Source: Picochlorum sp. 'celeri'
Lineage: Eukaryota; Chlorophyta; Trebouxiophyceae
Direction: 5' to 3'
Assembly (NCBI GenBank): GCA_010909725.1
Contig: JAACMV010000003.1
Location: 868,001-932,000 of the forward strand
DNA length: 64,000 nucleotides
Positions within the stretch are counted from its first letter, which is position 1; every line of letters starts with the position of its first letter. Under the pieces are notes generated by a model that saw only the letters and a program-made list of their open reading frames with translations, searched no databases and was not told the origin of the DNA. The position numbers and the translations under genes were made by a program. Positions 40,134-50,662 of this stretch are shown one piece after another.

Positions 40134-43100
40134 ATGGTCGACCTCACCCGTGCTGGCGGTTCACACCGCGAGGAAATTGCACAACACGGGGGAACAGGGC
40201 AGTTGGGGGCTGAAGGGAGGCATTTGGTGGCGCCAACAACTAGTCCAGGTGAAGTTGGCGAATCGTTAGCAACATGTGGACACTCGCGGGACGTGGCGAC
40301 CCCTGGAGGCCTCTCGGGTTTACAGGATGATGAAGAGAGGGAATTAATATTTCTAATCGTGCACGCGCTGCAGAATACAGAGTTGAAGGATGTCGCGGAG
40401 CTCTTGTCACAGAGAGCGCTCGAGCGGGGGTTGTTGCCCTGTAGAACCGACTACACTGGGCATCAGCGGCAGGCCCGTAGTTATGGCGATGTAGTTGAAA
40501 GATTTAATCACGTACCTCAAACGTATTTGTTGGACGCTCTGAGGTCCCTTCGGCGGGAGAGGGCGTTGTTGGAAAACCAAAGTGTCCAGGAAGAGGGGCC
40601 TGGTGTGGTTGATTTGGTTCGTGTAGAGGCGGAGAAGAATGATGTAAGGAATGTGTCCTCGGCTCATGTAAGTATCCCTTCGAGCATTTTGGATCGGATG
40701 GTGTTGGGAAAGGATAATGTATTGTATAAAAGAGAGTTGGACAGAAAACCTGGTGCCTGGCTACATGCGATGCCAAGTATGCATCACGGCTTGAAAGGAG
40801 AAAATATTCTAATGTACGACGAGCTCCGCCGGTGTGGTTTGATGAGAGAGATGCGTGATGGAACAGGGGTTGGATTAGAAAAGCGGCAGATGTGGAATCA
40901 TCAGTTTACAGTTCGTGGCCATTCCATGGCTGCATACTGTGTTATTTATGATAGAACAGGGGACTTGATCATAACTGGATCTGATGATCGCTTAGTGAAG
41001 ATTTGGTCGGCGAGGACTGGCTTGCTGCTTCGATGTTGTCGAGGACATTTGCATGAAGTGAGTGATTTGGCTGTGAGCCATGATAATAAAGTGCTTGCTA
41101 GTGCCTCTGTGGATGGTTCCATCCGTCTCTGGAATATAGATCGCAATGCAAACTTTAGTGAAGATTTTGGAAGGCTTGTAGGAGTTTTGGAAGGCCACAC
41201 ATCATTGGTCTCTTCCCTGAACTTTTCTCCAGTGAGGGATTTTGAGTTGCTATCTTCAAGTTTTGATGGAACTTGTCGCATTTGGGATATTCGGGACGGT
41301 TCGTTTGTGAGTATGGAATGGAATTGGAGAAGAAAAGGTACAAATGTACCTGTAAGTATGAATTTGAGACAGCGAGAAAATCCGGTTGAAAGGGGACTCA
41401 GACCACGGGCACGCAATCATGCACAAGAGGAAGAGGAGGAAGCAGAGGCATCCGAGATCCAGGAAGAAGGAGAAGAGGATGATACGAAAGTCAGTATAGC
41501 CATGTTTTCTGGTGATGGAAATCATATTATTGCTGGAGTGGCAAATTGCAATATGTGCCTGTGGGAATGGCATCCTAATGGGCAGGATGGAGACGGTACT
41601 CCAGTGGCAACCAGAGTTGAGTTGCTGCGTGGGTATCACAATTCAGATGTGTACCTCGTGCAACGGAGTTATGGCGGCGACTGGATTGCTAGTGCGTCTC
41701 GGGATGGTATTGTTTGTGTCTGGAAACCAGGAAAAGGGGGGCACCATAGACGCTTGGTCCCAATTGATACATGGAAGTGTGTAGGGACATTTTCGGCACC
41801 CGAGCAGGATGAGGATGCACGTGCAAGGAGACGCAGGGCTGAGCCTCCTCGTGTGGATCAAATTGCTTGGAATTCGGATGATACTCTCATTCTGGCAAGC
41901 GTGCAGAATTATAAAGTACTAGTGTATTCCTTGCCAAAAGGTCAGGTTGTCACAGAGCTCTGTGGTGTTCACAAAGAACCAGTTCATGTGGTGTTGGCAC
42001 ATCCATTCGAACCAGATATTGCAATCACAGCGAGTTACTCTGGAGAAATTGTTCTGTGGAATATTTCTCGAGGTGTTCCAATAAAGATTTTCCATAGTGT
42101 CGACTCGAGGCCCGATGGAAGGAAATGGCCTGACCCAATTGCATATGTGGACGGCTATATCAGCCCAGATGGGCAGTATGCTGCTCTGACGGATGCTGCA
42201 GGACAGCTTCACGTGATTGGATTGGGCAGTCCCGATCCTTGGATATCTAGGGCGCCGTATGATCAGTTTTTGTCAACTGACTATGAGGAATTACTCACAG
42301 ATGATCAGGGTATTGTGCGAAGCCTTGTGACTAATGAGCCAGCTGATGCAAGAACTGGGACAGAGTTGGTCTGTGATGCCACCGCCACCCCGTATCCTCA
42401 TGGATATCAGCTTGCATATCGCAATGGGACCTTGTTATCGTCTGATGGGAGAGATGTAGCCTGGATTCAACCAGGTCAGCAACCAGGATATGTAATGGCT
42501 GCTCCCACTCTGGCAGCTGCTCAGTGGAGAGTGTACGCGGCTGGCGGAACAGATAATGCTGCAGAGCAAGCCCTCCATAGAGCCCAGCTGCGGCTGCAAG
42601 ATCACGAAAGGCAAATAGATATGTCTGAAGGAGGGCGGCCTCCACTTGCCCGAGAGAACGTCTTGGTGAACGAGCCGCGCCCTGATCGCCTCTGGGAAAC
42701 AATATCTGCCTCTGATACATCAGATGATGAAAACACAGAAACCCGTAGGAATGGTGCTCGACGACCTGTTCGACAGAGTCGTCGTATTTCTGCTCGAAAT
42801 TCAGATCACGAAGATGATGATATAATCGATATTACAGAATTGACAGAAGAACAACTTAGAGAGCGGCAACAACGGGAAAGAGAGCGGCGTTTGCAACGGA
42901 GAGAAGCAGCTCGCAACAGGAGGAGACAGGGGACTCGGGTTTCCACAAGAACATCGCGGCGAAATACAACAATACCCGAAGAAGAGTTCGATAGCGAACC
43001 TGAGTCATCTGATGTATCATCTTTGGTGCCAGAGGAGGAGGACGTCCCTGGTCCATCACGGCCACAGGGCAGACGCCGGGGAAGGAAACGAGAAAGAGAC

Positions 43101-44414
43101 TCTGATGAAGCCCCCCCTGCACCTGTGCCAAGGAATATGAGCCACTATCAGTGGCTTATATCTGATAAGCGGTTCTCTGCCATATATGCTCCTCAGAATG
43201 GCGACGAGGTCATTTATTTGAGGCAAGGCCACGAATCCATGTTGCACGAGGTTGCAACAGAGATTGCCCCTCCTTGGGAATCATTTAGAAACGGAGACAG
43301 GATCCGACCTGCTGAGCCATGTGTTGTGAAAAGTATTCGATATTTCATTGCCAGCGATGGTACCCAAGGAACTGCAGTGACGCTAACCCTCGAATTTTCT
43401 GATCAAACCTCACCCTTGTTTGGCCAGGCATTTGACATCAACCTGTACTCGCCATTATCAGGTCTCGCCGATTGTGTTGTTCTGCGCACTGTATTTGACG
43501 CAACTGTCTCACGTCAATGGAATGCAAATGAAGAATGCAAAACTGTATTTTGGGCAGATGATTCAGAAGAGTGGTGGAATGGCACCGTGTTGGAGGACAA
43601 GTTGGGAGACTTCCACACACCAGAGGACCCCTATGCAGAGGCTGGTGAACTATGGGAGCGTTTCGGGGTCCAATGGATTCCGAATCAAAGTGGTGATCTA
43701 GCAGAATTCTCTTTCCATTCTCCATGGGAGCTGCGATCTGAGGAGAACATGTCCAGTGGTGTGCTAGATCCCCACACAATCGACCCAGCAGTGCTGTCAA
43801 AAATGAGGGAGGCTGTCACAGCAGCATCGTCCCAGCCTGAGTGGGAGATCTTTCAAATAGCTCCTCTCGTGGATGAAGCATACATGTCCAGGAGAGGGCA
43901 CTGTGAATATTACAACACATTGATACCGTTGCCCATTGGATTAGCTGACATTGCTTCCCGACTGGAGAATAGGTACTATCGACAACCATCTGCCATCGAG
44001 CATGACATTCGTCTCCTTGCCAGAAATGCAGGGGAATTTAATGGAGACGAAAATGACATATATCGAGAAGCCAAAAAACTAGAGGCATTCCTTCTTGATG
44101 TCCTCGATGGCACAGCCGATGTGGGAGATGCCGAGGTCTATACTGGTGATGACCATCAGACACCTCCAGCCAGAGCAACACGACGCACATCCCAGCGCTC
44201 TCGATCCCAAGTTAGAATTCCACCACAGCGACGCAGAAGAACGAGACAAACCACTGTCGAACTCTCTGAATCATCATCTGAAGAAGAAGAAGACATGAGT
44301 TTCACGTCAGAGGAAGAACCTGACGAGTCTTCATCAGACGAAGCGGAGAGCAGTGCCTCTGAAGACTCCATGCCTAGACGTACAAGAGGAACTCGAATTC
44401 GACTACGTCGATGA
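40134..44414 (+). CDS. BRWD/PHIP-type WD40-bromodomain protein (intronless)
   Basis: BRWD/PHIP proteins read acetylated or methylated histones and serve as substrate receptors for CUL4 ligases in the nucleus. Single exon, 1426 aa from ATG 40134. After a short helical N-terminus, WD40 blades begin at about residue 260 (FTVRGHSMAAYCVIYDRTGD; DDRLVKIWSARTGLLLRCCRGH; ASVDGSIRLWNI; SSSFDGTCRIWDI) and continue to about 700. The centre is acidic and Arg-rich. A cryptic-Tudor/bromodomain-type region follows, with HCEYYNTLIPLPIGLADIAS, then RLENRYYRQPSAIEHDIRLL and ARNAGEFNGDEND, matching the single bromodomain of BRWD. The tail is Ser/Glu/Asp-rich with Arg-rich ends. Animal members have two bromodomains; only one is seen here. 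Absence of introns in over 4 kb is notable. Confidence 0.88.
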   Translation: MVDLTRAGGSHREEIAQHGGTGQLGAEGRHLVAPTTSPGEVGESLATCGHSRDVATPGGLSGLQDDEERELIFLIVHALQNTELKDVAELLSQRALERGLLPCRTDYTGHQRQARSYGDVVERFNHVPQTYLLDALRSLRRERALLENQSVQEEGPGVVDLVRVEAEKNDVRNVSSAHVSIPSSILDRMVLGKDNVLYKRELDRKPGAWLHAMPSMHHGLKGENILMYDELRRCGLMREMRDGTGVGLEKRQMWNHQFTVRGHSMAAYCVIYDRTGDLIITGSDDRLVKIWSARTGLLLRCCRGHLHEVSDLAVSHDNKVLASASVDGSIRLWNIDRNANFSEDFGRLVGVLEGHTSLVSSLNFSPVRDFELLSSSFDGTCRIWDIRDGSFVSMEWNWRRKGTNVPVSMNLRQRENPVERGLRPRARNHAQEEEEEAEASEIQEEGEEDDTKVSIAMFSGDGNHIIAGVANCNMCLWEWHPNGQDGDGTPVATRVELLRGYHNSDVYLVQRSYGGDWIASASRDGIVCVWKPGKGGHHRRLVPIDTWKCVGTFSAPEQDEDARARRRRAEPPRVDQIAWNSDDTLILASVQNYKVLVYSLPKGQVVTELCGVHKEPVHVVLAHPFEPDIAITASYSGEIVLWNISRGVPIKIFHSVDSRPDGRKWPDPIAYVDGYISPDGQYAALTDAAGQLHVIGLGSPDPWISRAPYDQFLSTDYEELLTDDQGIVRSLVTNEPADARTGTELVCDATATPYPHGYQLAYRNGTLLSSDGRDVAWIQPGQQPGYVMAAPTLAAAQWRVYAAGGTDNAAEQALHRAQLRLQDHERQIDMSEGGRPPLARENVLVNEPRPDRLWETISASDTSDDENTETRRNGARRPVRQSRRISARNSDHEDDDIIDITELTEEQLRERQQRERERRLQRREAARNRRRQGTRVSTRTSRRNTTIPEEEFDSEPESSDVSSLVPEEEDVPGPSRPQGRRRGRKRERDSDEAPPAPVPRNMSHYQWLISDKRFSAIYAPQNGDEVIYLRQGHESMLHEVATEIAPPWESFRNGDRIRPAEPCVVKSIRYFIASDGTQGTAVTLTLEFSDQTSPLFGQAFDINLYSPLSGLADCVVLRTVFDATVSRQWNANEECKTVFWADDSEEWWNGTVLEDKLGDFHTPEDPYAEAGELWERFGVQWIPNQSGDLAEFSFHSPWELRSEENMSSGVLDPHTIDPAVLSKMREAVTAASSQPEWEIFQIAPLVDEAYMSRRGHCEYYNTLIPLPIGLADIASRLENRYYRQPSAIEHDIRLLARNAGEFNGDENDIYREAKKLEAFLLDVLDGTADVGDAEVYTGDDHQTPPARATRRTSQRSRSQVRIPPQRRRRTRQTTVELSESSSEEEEDMSFTSEEEPDESSSDEAESSASEDSMPRRTRGTRIRLRR

Positions 44415-44482
44415 TGATGCATATTTATTCATTCACAACGTGTAATATTCCACCTGCTGTTGATGTCTATTGGAAATTTCCC

Positions 44483-44526
44483 AGCTATAAAGCTTTATAG
44501 CTTAAGCTCATGAGCTTGATCAAGCT
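44483..44526. repeat. Chain of three palindromes
   Basis: Perfect palindromes AGCTATAAAGCTTTATAGCT (44483-44502), AAGCTCATGAGCTT (44504-44517) and AGCTTGATCAAGCT (44513-44526, overlapping the second). They lie in the 298-bp spacer after the BRWD-type gene and 190-230 bp before the golgin ATG. Confidence 0.9.
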
Positions 44527-44712
44527 TGGATACCCAAATCAAAAAGTAAGGCCAGATTCCAGATCTCAGCATGGAAACAACCCATTCATCCACAGCGCTC
44601 AGATCGTACTGTTTATATAAATTTCCACTATATAATGCAATGTTTTGAGCAGAATATGACTGACAAGAATTGTATGTAGAGATCAGCTCACTCGGCACAG
44701 AAGAACAAAACC

Positions 44713-47163
44713 ATGTCAGGGTTTGGTTTTGGTGGTTTTGACATTTCTAACATCACCAATGTCACCAATATTGGAGAAACGTTACAAAAAATCAGAGAGG
44801 ATGTCGAAAATACGATTGATGCGTCATTTAAAGACGACGTTGAGGAGGGACATGACCAGGGCAATGACGACGCAGAAGGTAGTTATTCTGCTTTGACGAT
44901 GCCATTTTTCTGATACAAAAATGATTTTAAAACCATATGTTGCAGGGTGGTTTGGCGGTTTTGATGGTATTGTGAAATCATTCGTTGGGGACGAGGAGGA
45001 GGAAGAACAGACTGCTACAGAGTTATCTCGGGAAGAGACGCAACAGCAGGTGGCACTGTCGCAGGCTGAAAAGCTCGACGATACTCAACCAGTACACAAT
45101 ACGCCAGATGAGCAGAAGGTTGTATCTCCAAGAGATGACGATAGAGCAGAGCCCCAGGCAGTGGCAGAACCTGTGGGTGCAGAAGAGGACGAGGCTGTTT
45201 CAGGGGCCAGGCGTGAAGAGGCGGATGGCGTTGCTGAGAAGGTGCCACAGGATCCATCTAATGCTGTAACACATTCCTCCAAGAGTTCGAAGAAGAAGAA
45301 GAAAAAGAAGAGTAAAGGGCAGGCAAAGGCAGTGGATGCATTGCCTCGGGAACCTGAGCAGCAGGCAGCATTGGCACAGACTGATGCTCCATCTGATGCT
45401 GACGGTGATATGGCGAAGCGAGTGGCAGAGCTCGAGCGTACACTGAAGATACGAGAAGAGCAGTTGGGACGACAGGCAGAGGAGATTGCGGAAGCGAAAC
45501 GAATCTCAGATCAGTTGATGAAGAAGAATGAAGAATTGGCCATGGCCAAGGCATCTGTTTCAGAAAAGGATGTGGCGGATATAGAAACGTGCGTGTGGAA
45601 TATTGATTCATACTGGTTCTGTTTTTAATTATAATATATTTGGCACTGGAATGCAGGAAGTATGAGTCACAGCTAGATGACGCCAAAAAGAAGATGAAGC
45701 AATTAGGAGACCAGAAGGCAGCGTTGGAATCAAAGCTTCAGAAAGTCGTGGAATTGGAACAGAAACTTGAGGTGAAAGACACCGAGATACGTGAAATATT
45801 GGATGAAGGAGAGAAGTTGAGCAAGAAGCAGTTGCATATGGAGACGACAATCAAACAGTTGAGACAGAGCCTGTCGTCTGCGAAATCAGAGAGCGAGGAA
45901 CAGGCAGCTCTATTGGAATCTGAGCGTTCTCAGGCTGCTGTCCTTCGGCAAGAGATGGAATCTCTACAATCTCAATTGAATGTGTCGAAGGAAGATCATG
46001 ACACGTTCCTGGCCAATCTGAAGACGGAGCATGAGAAGACTGTGAGGGAGCTGAGAACAGAACTGATTGCTGCTGAGAGAAAGATGGAGAGTATGGAAAA
46101 GGCGGGTGCTTCGAGAAAATTACGTGATGCAGAAAGCAAGTGTGAGGCACTTCAAGAAAGTATTGAGAGTTTGCGTGAAGAAATGAGGAGACAGCGTGAA
46201 AATGCGGATGAACGGGAGGATATGCTGTCTGCTGAAATTTCACTTCTGCAGCAGCGGTGTGCTGAAGCAGAAGCTCGTCAGCAAGACTCGCAAGATAAAC
46301 TGCCGCAAGCAACAGCTCCCCTCTATGATGAAATAGAAGCACTGCGAGCGAAGCTAGAGGAGCAGGAGCAAGAATCCATTGCGGTGCAGAAGAAACTCAT
46401 GTCACAGGTGGACCAGCTGGAAAAGGAGAATGAGTCGCTGAAAACAAGACTGGAGAGTATCACCGAGAATGAGCAAGAAATTCAATCTCGTTATGATACA
46501 ATACATAGTCAACTCATGAGTGCACAGCAAGCGTCTGTCGAATCGGAGCGAATCGCATCTGTAGAGAGGGCAGCCCGGGATGAGGCTGAGCTTGCTCTTC
46601 GTGAAGCAAAATCTGAACTGTCTGCGATGGAAAACAGCGTCTCTTCCATGGAAAAGGTATACAATAAGCAAATTGAAAACATGGCTAAGAAAGAGTCATC
46701 GTTGAATGAGAAGATTCGACAACTGGAGGACCAGGTTGAAACGCTCAAGGGACAAGCAGCAACCCAGGCACCCATCTCTCCACCCAAGACGATTCCAGAG
46801 GCACTCGGTAGTGAAGAGGAGACAAGCCTCACATTGGATCTTTCTGAATATAGTTTGCAGAAGAAAATTAAAGATTTGGAATCAACGAGGGACAGGTTAT
46901 CCAACGAACTCGTTCAAGCAGAACAACGTGTTGCTGAAGGCATTGCAGCCAAAACCAAACTGGATGGAGTCTCAGCAGAAGTCTCCACTCTCCGTAAAAA
47001 ATTAGCCGCAGCAACAGAACTCCTTGGAGAACGCGAGGAACGAATAGAAGAATTGCGAGCAGACCTTCAGGATATCAAAGAGGGATACAAACAGCAATTG
47101 GTCATCATGGCGGATGAGTGCACACGGCTGAACAAAAAGGTTGCAGCCATGACGTCAATGTAA
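44713..47163 (+). CDS. TMF1: TMF-type golgin (coiled coil)
   Basis: Golgi tether related to TMF1 and plant golgin candidate 5. Exons 44713-44878, 44946-45588 and 45657-47163 (introns 67 and 68 nt, both GT-AG) give 771 aa. The Gly/Phe-rich N-terminus (MSGFGFGGFDISNITN) is followed by an acidic and Lys-rich linker. Continuous coiled coil runs from about residue 180. The last ~110 residues match the TMF C-terminal block: IKDLESTRDRLSNELVQAEQ, then ELLGEREERIEELRADLQDI and KEGYKQQL. There is no membrane segment or GRIP domain. It ends 8 bp from the stop of the convergent SET-domain gene. Confidence 0.8.
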
Positions 47164-47171
47164 CACTATGA

Positions 47172-48116
47172 TTACGACGATTCCCGACACTTTTCGCATT
47201 CACATCGAAACCCATAGGAAAACTCTAGCATCTGCTGCCTCTCAGCAACAGGAGCATCAACGTCTATATATGAGACACACAGCTGCTCATGCTGAGAGAT
47301 ATCCCGCTCTGCAGTCAAGCGGATCTCGTGCGTATTCCTAGGAAAACCGACCCCAACATTTGGAATGCAGGAATGGTTCAACATTGATGCCAGTACATAC
47401 ACAGCAGACCCACTCTCTCGTGCTGCAGTTACATGCTCCTTCAAGAGCGCAGAATATCCACCCTTGTCGCCAACTGACAATGAACCGACGTCAACAATAT
47501 CTACTCGAAAGGCATTCACATGTATTCTGCTCATCATATCTACATACCAAGACAAATTCAGACAGTCTCGCGCCCCAGAGATTGAGTCAAACGACGCCAT
47601 GAGAGCCTCATACGAATCCCTCCACTCCTGAGGAATCGAGTCACGTTGCACATTCACATAACACAAACTCGACATATCACTACTTCGAAAATCACCTCCA
47701 TCTATATCCTCTCTGACCTTCATACACGCCAGTTCCGACACAAGCAACGGAAACTTTTGATTCCCATGCTCAACACAGAAAGAATGCAAGGGCCCCCAGT
47801 CTATACCTGCATACATTGCTCTCATAGATTCTCCATTTGCAATACATGACGGACAATAGATAGCACCATGATCACTCTTCTTCTTCTCATCAGCAATGAA
47901 TTCAGGTCTGAGACACCCAGCACACCATGACTGCTTCTTTGAGACTGGTGCCGTACTCACCAACGGCACCTCCTCAAGGATCACCGTCCCCTGCGGAATA
48001 TCAGTCGCAGCGAATAACCCTCGACCCACACCAGGTATATTCTGAAACAATGTAACGAATCGACTGTTTTCCGCCAGCAAACGAGACAATCGAGGCACAT
48101 ATGAAGCACTCCCCAT
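47172..48116 (-). CDS. SET-domain protein, SMYD-like
   Basis: Predicted protein-lysine methyltransferase. Single exon, 314 aa. SET motifs are in order: GVGRGLFAATDIPQGTVILE (start of SET), a Cys-rich insert (WCAGCL and IYCPSC, a partial MYND-like zinc site), the core SMLNHSCIPNVGVGF (SAM-binding Asn-His-Ser-Cys), ISQHEQLCVSYIDV, and a post-SET-like FRCECEKC. The arrangement is that of the SMYD/SET-and-MYND group in compact form. The substrate cannot be inferred. No targeting signal is obvious. Confidence 0.87.
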   Translation of the reverse strand: MGSASYVPRLSRLLAENSRFVTLFQNIPGVGRGLFAATDIPQGTVILEEVPLVSTAPVSKKQSWCAGCLRPEFIADEKKKSDHGAIYCPSCIANGESMRAMYAGIDWGPLHSFCVEHGNQKFPLLVSELACMKVREDIDGGDFRSSDMSSLCYVNVQRDSIPQEWRDSYEALMASFDSISGARDCLNLSWYVDMMSRIHVNAFRVDIVDVGSLSVGDKGGYSALLKEHVTAARESGSAVYVLASMLNHSCIPNVGVGFPRNTHEIRLTAERDISQHEQLCVSYIDVDAPVAERQQMLEFSYGFRCECEKCRESS

Positions 48117-48739
48117 GCAGGAAACAAGTTTTCTATGTTGTTCACGATGTGAAACCCTGATCTATCTATGGTATCGATCGGTACTCCATTTATTTTTCTT
48201 TGTTGTTGTTGTTGTGTACAGATCGATCCAGGCTTTATATATGTGCCTTTTTCATGGACTGACTTTAAAAAGAAAGTCACGGAATTCCGTAAATACAACA
48301 ACAGTTCAATCAAACAGGCTTCACCACCATCAAAGACGCATAGACAGTACCCATTAATTGTTTATTTCCTTAGTCAAATACTCCATTTCTGCAGAGGGGT
48401 AGTACCTGTATCAAAAGAACGTGTTGGACTTTGCCATTTGAGAATTCGACATGTCGCTCCTCCTATCAAGACGGTCATCTCAGCATTGGATGTCGCGTGC
48501 ATGCAAGCAACTATCATCATTATACTCGTGTGATTCGTATATCACGACACCGGCGGTGCGTTGGCTCATCTTGTGTTGTTTGAGGGTGTGGTCAGGCAAC
48601 GAGAATATTTCTTTTTCATCTACTCGCGCACGTATACCTGACTTTTCAGTCATTCTTTTGGCTTCTGCAGTATTATTATCACCACGAAAGCATTGGTCTC
48701 CAGAATGAGGTCATAGAGAAGCAGCCATTGCTGCTACAT
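48117..48739. other. Divergent spacer; possible NFU1 leader exon
   Basis: The region lies between the SET-domain start and the NFU1 ATG. A frame at 48451 begins with a presequence-like MSLLLSRRSSQHWMSRA, and the NFU1 frame stays open upstream of its ATG to an acceptor at 48670. A first exon for a longer mitochondrial presequence is therefore possible. No single donor gives a clearly right junction. Confidence 0.4.
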
Positions 48740-49525
48740 ATGCGACATAACAGCAGCGTGTTCAATACAACAAATACTAGAGGAGGTGGTAGGTCTCTGA
48801 CCACAGCCAGCACCGCAGTTCATCCAAGGCATCTTGATATCACCCATCACACTGCTATGAAAACACCATATCATGCGCAGAAGCGATCCATGTTTATTCA
48901 AACACAGAATACGCCAAACCCTACCAGTCTCATGTTTATACCAGGCAAGCCAGTCATGGAGGGTGGTGGGAGTGCCAACTTTTCCAATGCACGAGAGGCC
49001 ATGGCCTCTCCATTGGCTAAAAAGCTCTTCCTCATCGATGGCGTGGAGCAAGTATTTTTCGCCACAGATTTCGTGACCGTGTCGAAGAGCGACGATGTGT
49101 CATGGTCTGTCATCAAACCAGAGGTGTTTGCAGCAATCACAGAGTTTTATGCAAACAATGAACCAATACTCTATGATGCAGGCAAAGATCCGTCGTCCTC
49201 AGATATGACCATTAATGAAGATGATGATGAAGTTGTCGCTATGATTAAAGAGTTGTTGGAAACCAGGATTCGACCTGCTGTGCAGGAGGATGGTGGTGAC
49301 ATTGTGTTTTGTGGGTTTGATGAGGACTGTGGTGTTGTGACATTGAAAATGATGGGAGCATGCAGTGGGTGTCCTTCATCATCTGTTACCCTGAAGAGTG
49401 GTATTGAGAATATGCTGATGCATTACATACCAGAAGTGAAGGGTGTCGTGGAGGCAGAAGCTGATGATGCAGAGATTGAAGGGGAAAAGGCATTTCAAAA
49501 GTTGGAACAGCATTTGAGTTCTTGA
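48740..49525 (+). CDS. NFU1: NFU1-type mitochondrial iron-sulfur scaffold
   Basis: NFU1 helps deliver 4Fe-4S clusters to lipoate synthase and respiratory complexes in mitochondria. The model is single-exon, 261 aa from ATG 48740. The first ~50 residues are basic and Ser/Thr/His-rich, like a presequence. The Nfu N-domain follows (MFIQTQNTPNPTSLMFIPGK; AKKLFLIDGVEQVFFATDFV) and then the C-terminal NifU-like domain with the cluster motif ACSGCPSSSVTLKSGIENML. Possession of the N-domain marks the mitochondrial rather than plastid type. An upstream exon may lengthen the presequence. Confidence 0.9.
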   Translation: MRHNSSVFNTTNTRGGGRSLTTASTAVHPRHLDITHHTAMKTPYHAQKRSMFIQTQNTPNPTSLMFIPGKPVMEGGGSANFSNAREAMASPLAKKLFLIDGVEQVFFATDFVTVSKSDDVSWSVIKPEVFAAITEFYANNEPILYDAGKDPSSSDMTINEDDDEVVAMIKELLETRIRPAVQEDGGDIVFCGFDEDCGVVTLKMMGACSGCPSSSVTLKSGIENMLMHYIPEVKGVVEAEADDAEIEGEKAFQKLEQHLSS

Positions 49526-49659
49526 TGAAGATGGTCTTGTCTTCTTTTGTTGTAATACGCATACATTAATCATTATTATTGTCTCAATTCATATACACAT
49601 TGTTTTAATACAATACAATTATCAGAGAGTGCAAGGCCATTCGAGACTATTGTGGAAAC

Positions 49660-50517
49660 ATGTCTCTCACAGGAGGAATTGGTCTTCGCCATGCGCCATG
49701 CCTTCCTCCCCAGAGGATGGCCTTACATTCTCCTACTAGTTGTCGAGGTATTCAGTCTCTTAGACGAGGCAGAGTCAGGGCAACGCAAGACACAGATAAT
49801 TCAGCAGCAACAAATTCCTCTACAGAACAAGAACGAATATATCAGGGCATATACGGCCCTTGGAAAGTAGAACAAAGCGATTTGATAGAAGTTTGGACGT
49901 ATAGAGTAGCAATCAGCGTTCTCGCGGCATGCTGTGTTGGAGAAAGCTTGGATGTCCTCCTTCTTGGACACCAGCAAGGTATTTTGGATGACAATCTCGC
50001 CTGCTGGGGTGGGATTATCGCCTTGGGTATTGCATTATACCAGATTCATATCTATGTAACACCCCTGAAGCGTATGCTTCAGGTGTTTTGGGGCCTTGGC
50101 ACTGCTGGCTTTGTCTACCTGTCCATCTTCCAGGCATCCTCTGCCTCTGTTGTCGACTTTGTCATGGAGCATGGATGGGGAGTCTGGTGTATCGGACCTC
50201 TTTTCGCAGCGTTAACCGGTGTCACGTTTAAAGAAGGGCTTTGTTATGGTAAACCAGAGGCTTTTGCGCTGACGCTGGTGATCCCAGCGCTGTTGCTCTT
50301 GCATCTTTTTGGAGCAGCAGGTTCAACAGAGGGTGTTGAAATGTCCTTGGATGTGGTTGCTTGCGTGTTGTTGACTGTATTTGCTCTTCGGAAGTATACT
50401 CAAGATGTAGTGGATGATATTGGAGATGGAAGTGTGTTTCGATTTCAAAAGATGTCGGATGAAGAACAGCAAGCAGTGTTGCTCAAATTGAAGCGTCAGG
50501 AATCATCATTTTTATGA
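49660..50517 (+). CDS. DUF2301-type plastid membrane protein
   Basis: Member of the cyanobacterial/plastid DUF2301 family, function unknown. Single exon, 285 aa. The N-terminal ~60 residues are Arg/Ser/Pro-rich with few acidic residues, a likely plastid transit peptide. The family signature follows (ERIYQGIYGPWKVEQSDLIE), then about six to seven hydrophobic helices (VAISVLAACCVGESLDVLLL; WGGIIALGIALYQIHIYV; FGLCYG-like FKEGLCYGKPEAFALTLVIP). A short basic C-terminal helix ends the protein. Its presence supports a photosynthetic ancestry for the genome. Confidence 0.82.
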   Translation: MSLTGGIGLRHAPCLPPQRMALHSPTSCRGIQSLRRGRVRATQDTDNSAATNSSTEQERIYQGIYGPWKVEQSDLIEVWTYRVAISVLAACCVGESLDVLLLGHQQGILDDNLACWGGIIALGIALYQIHIYVTPLKRMLQVFWGLGTAGFVYLSIFQASSASVVDFVMEHGWGVWCIGPLFAALTGVTFKEGLCYGKPEAFALTLVIPALLLLHLFGAAGSTEGVEMSLDVVACVLLTVFALRKYTQDVVDDIGDGSVFRFQKMSDEEQQAVLLKLKRQESSFL

Positions 50518-50662
50518 GAAAACTGGTGATGATGATGCGAAGAGGAACATAACCTTCCTGAAGCGCATATTAGATGTATTTTATGTATATAGTATTTATT
50601 AATTAGGGTGTATAACCTGTATATATACTTGATTTGGCTCGATAGAAGCAAGGAAAAGACGC

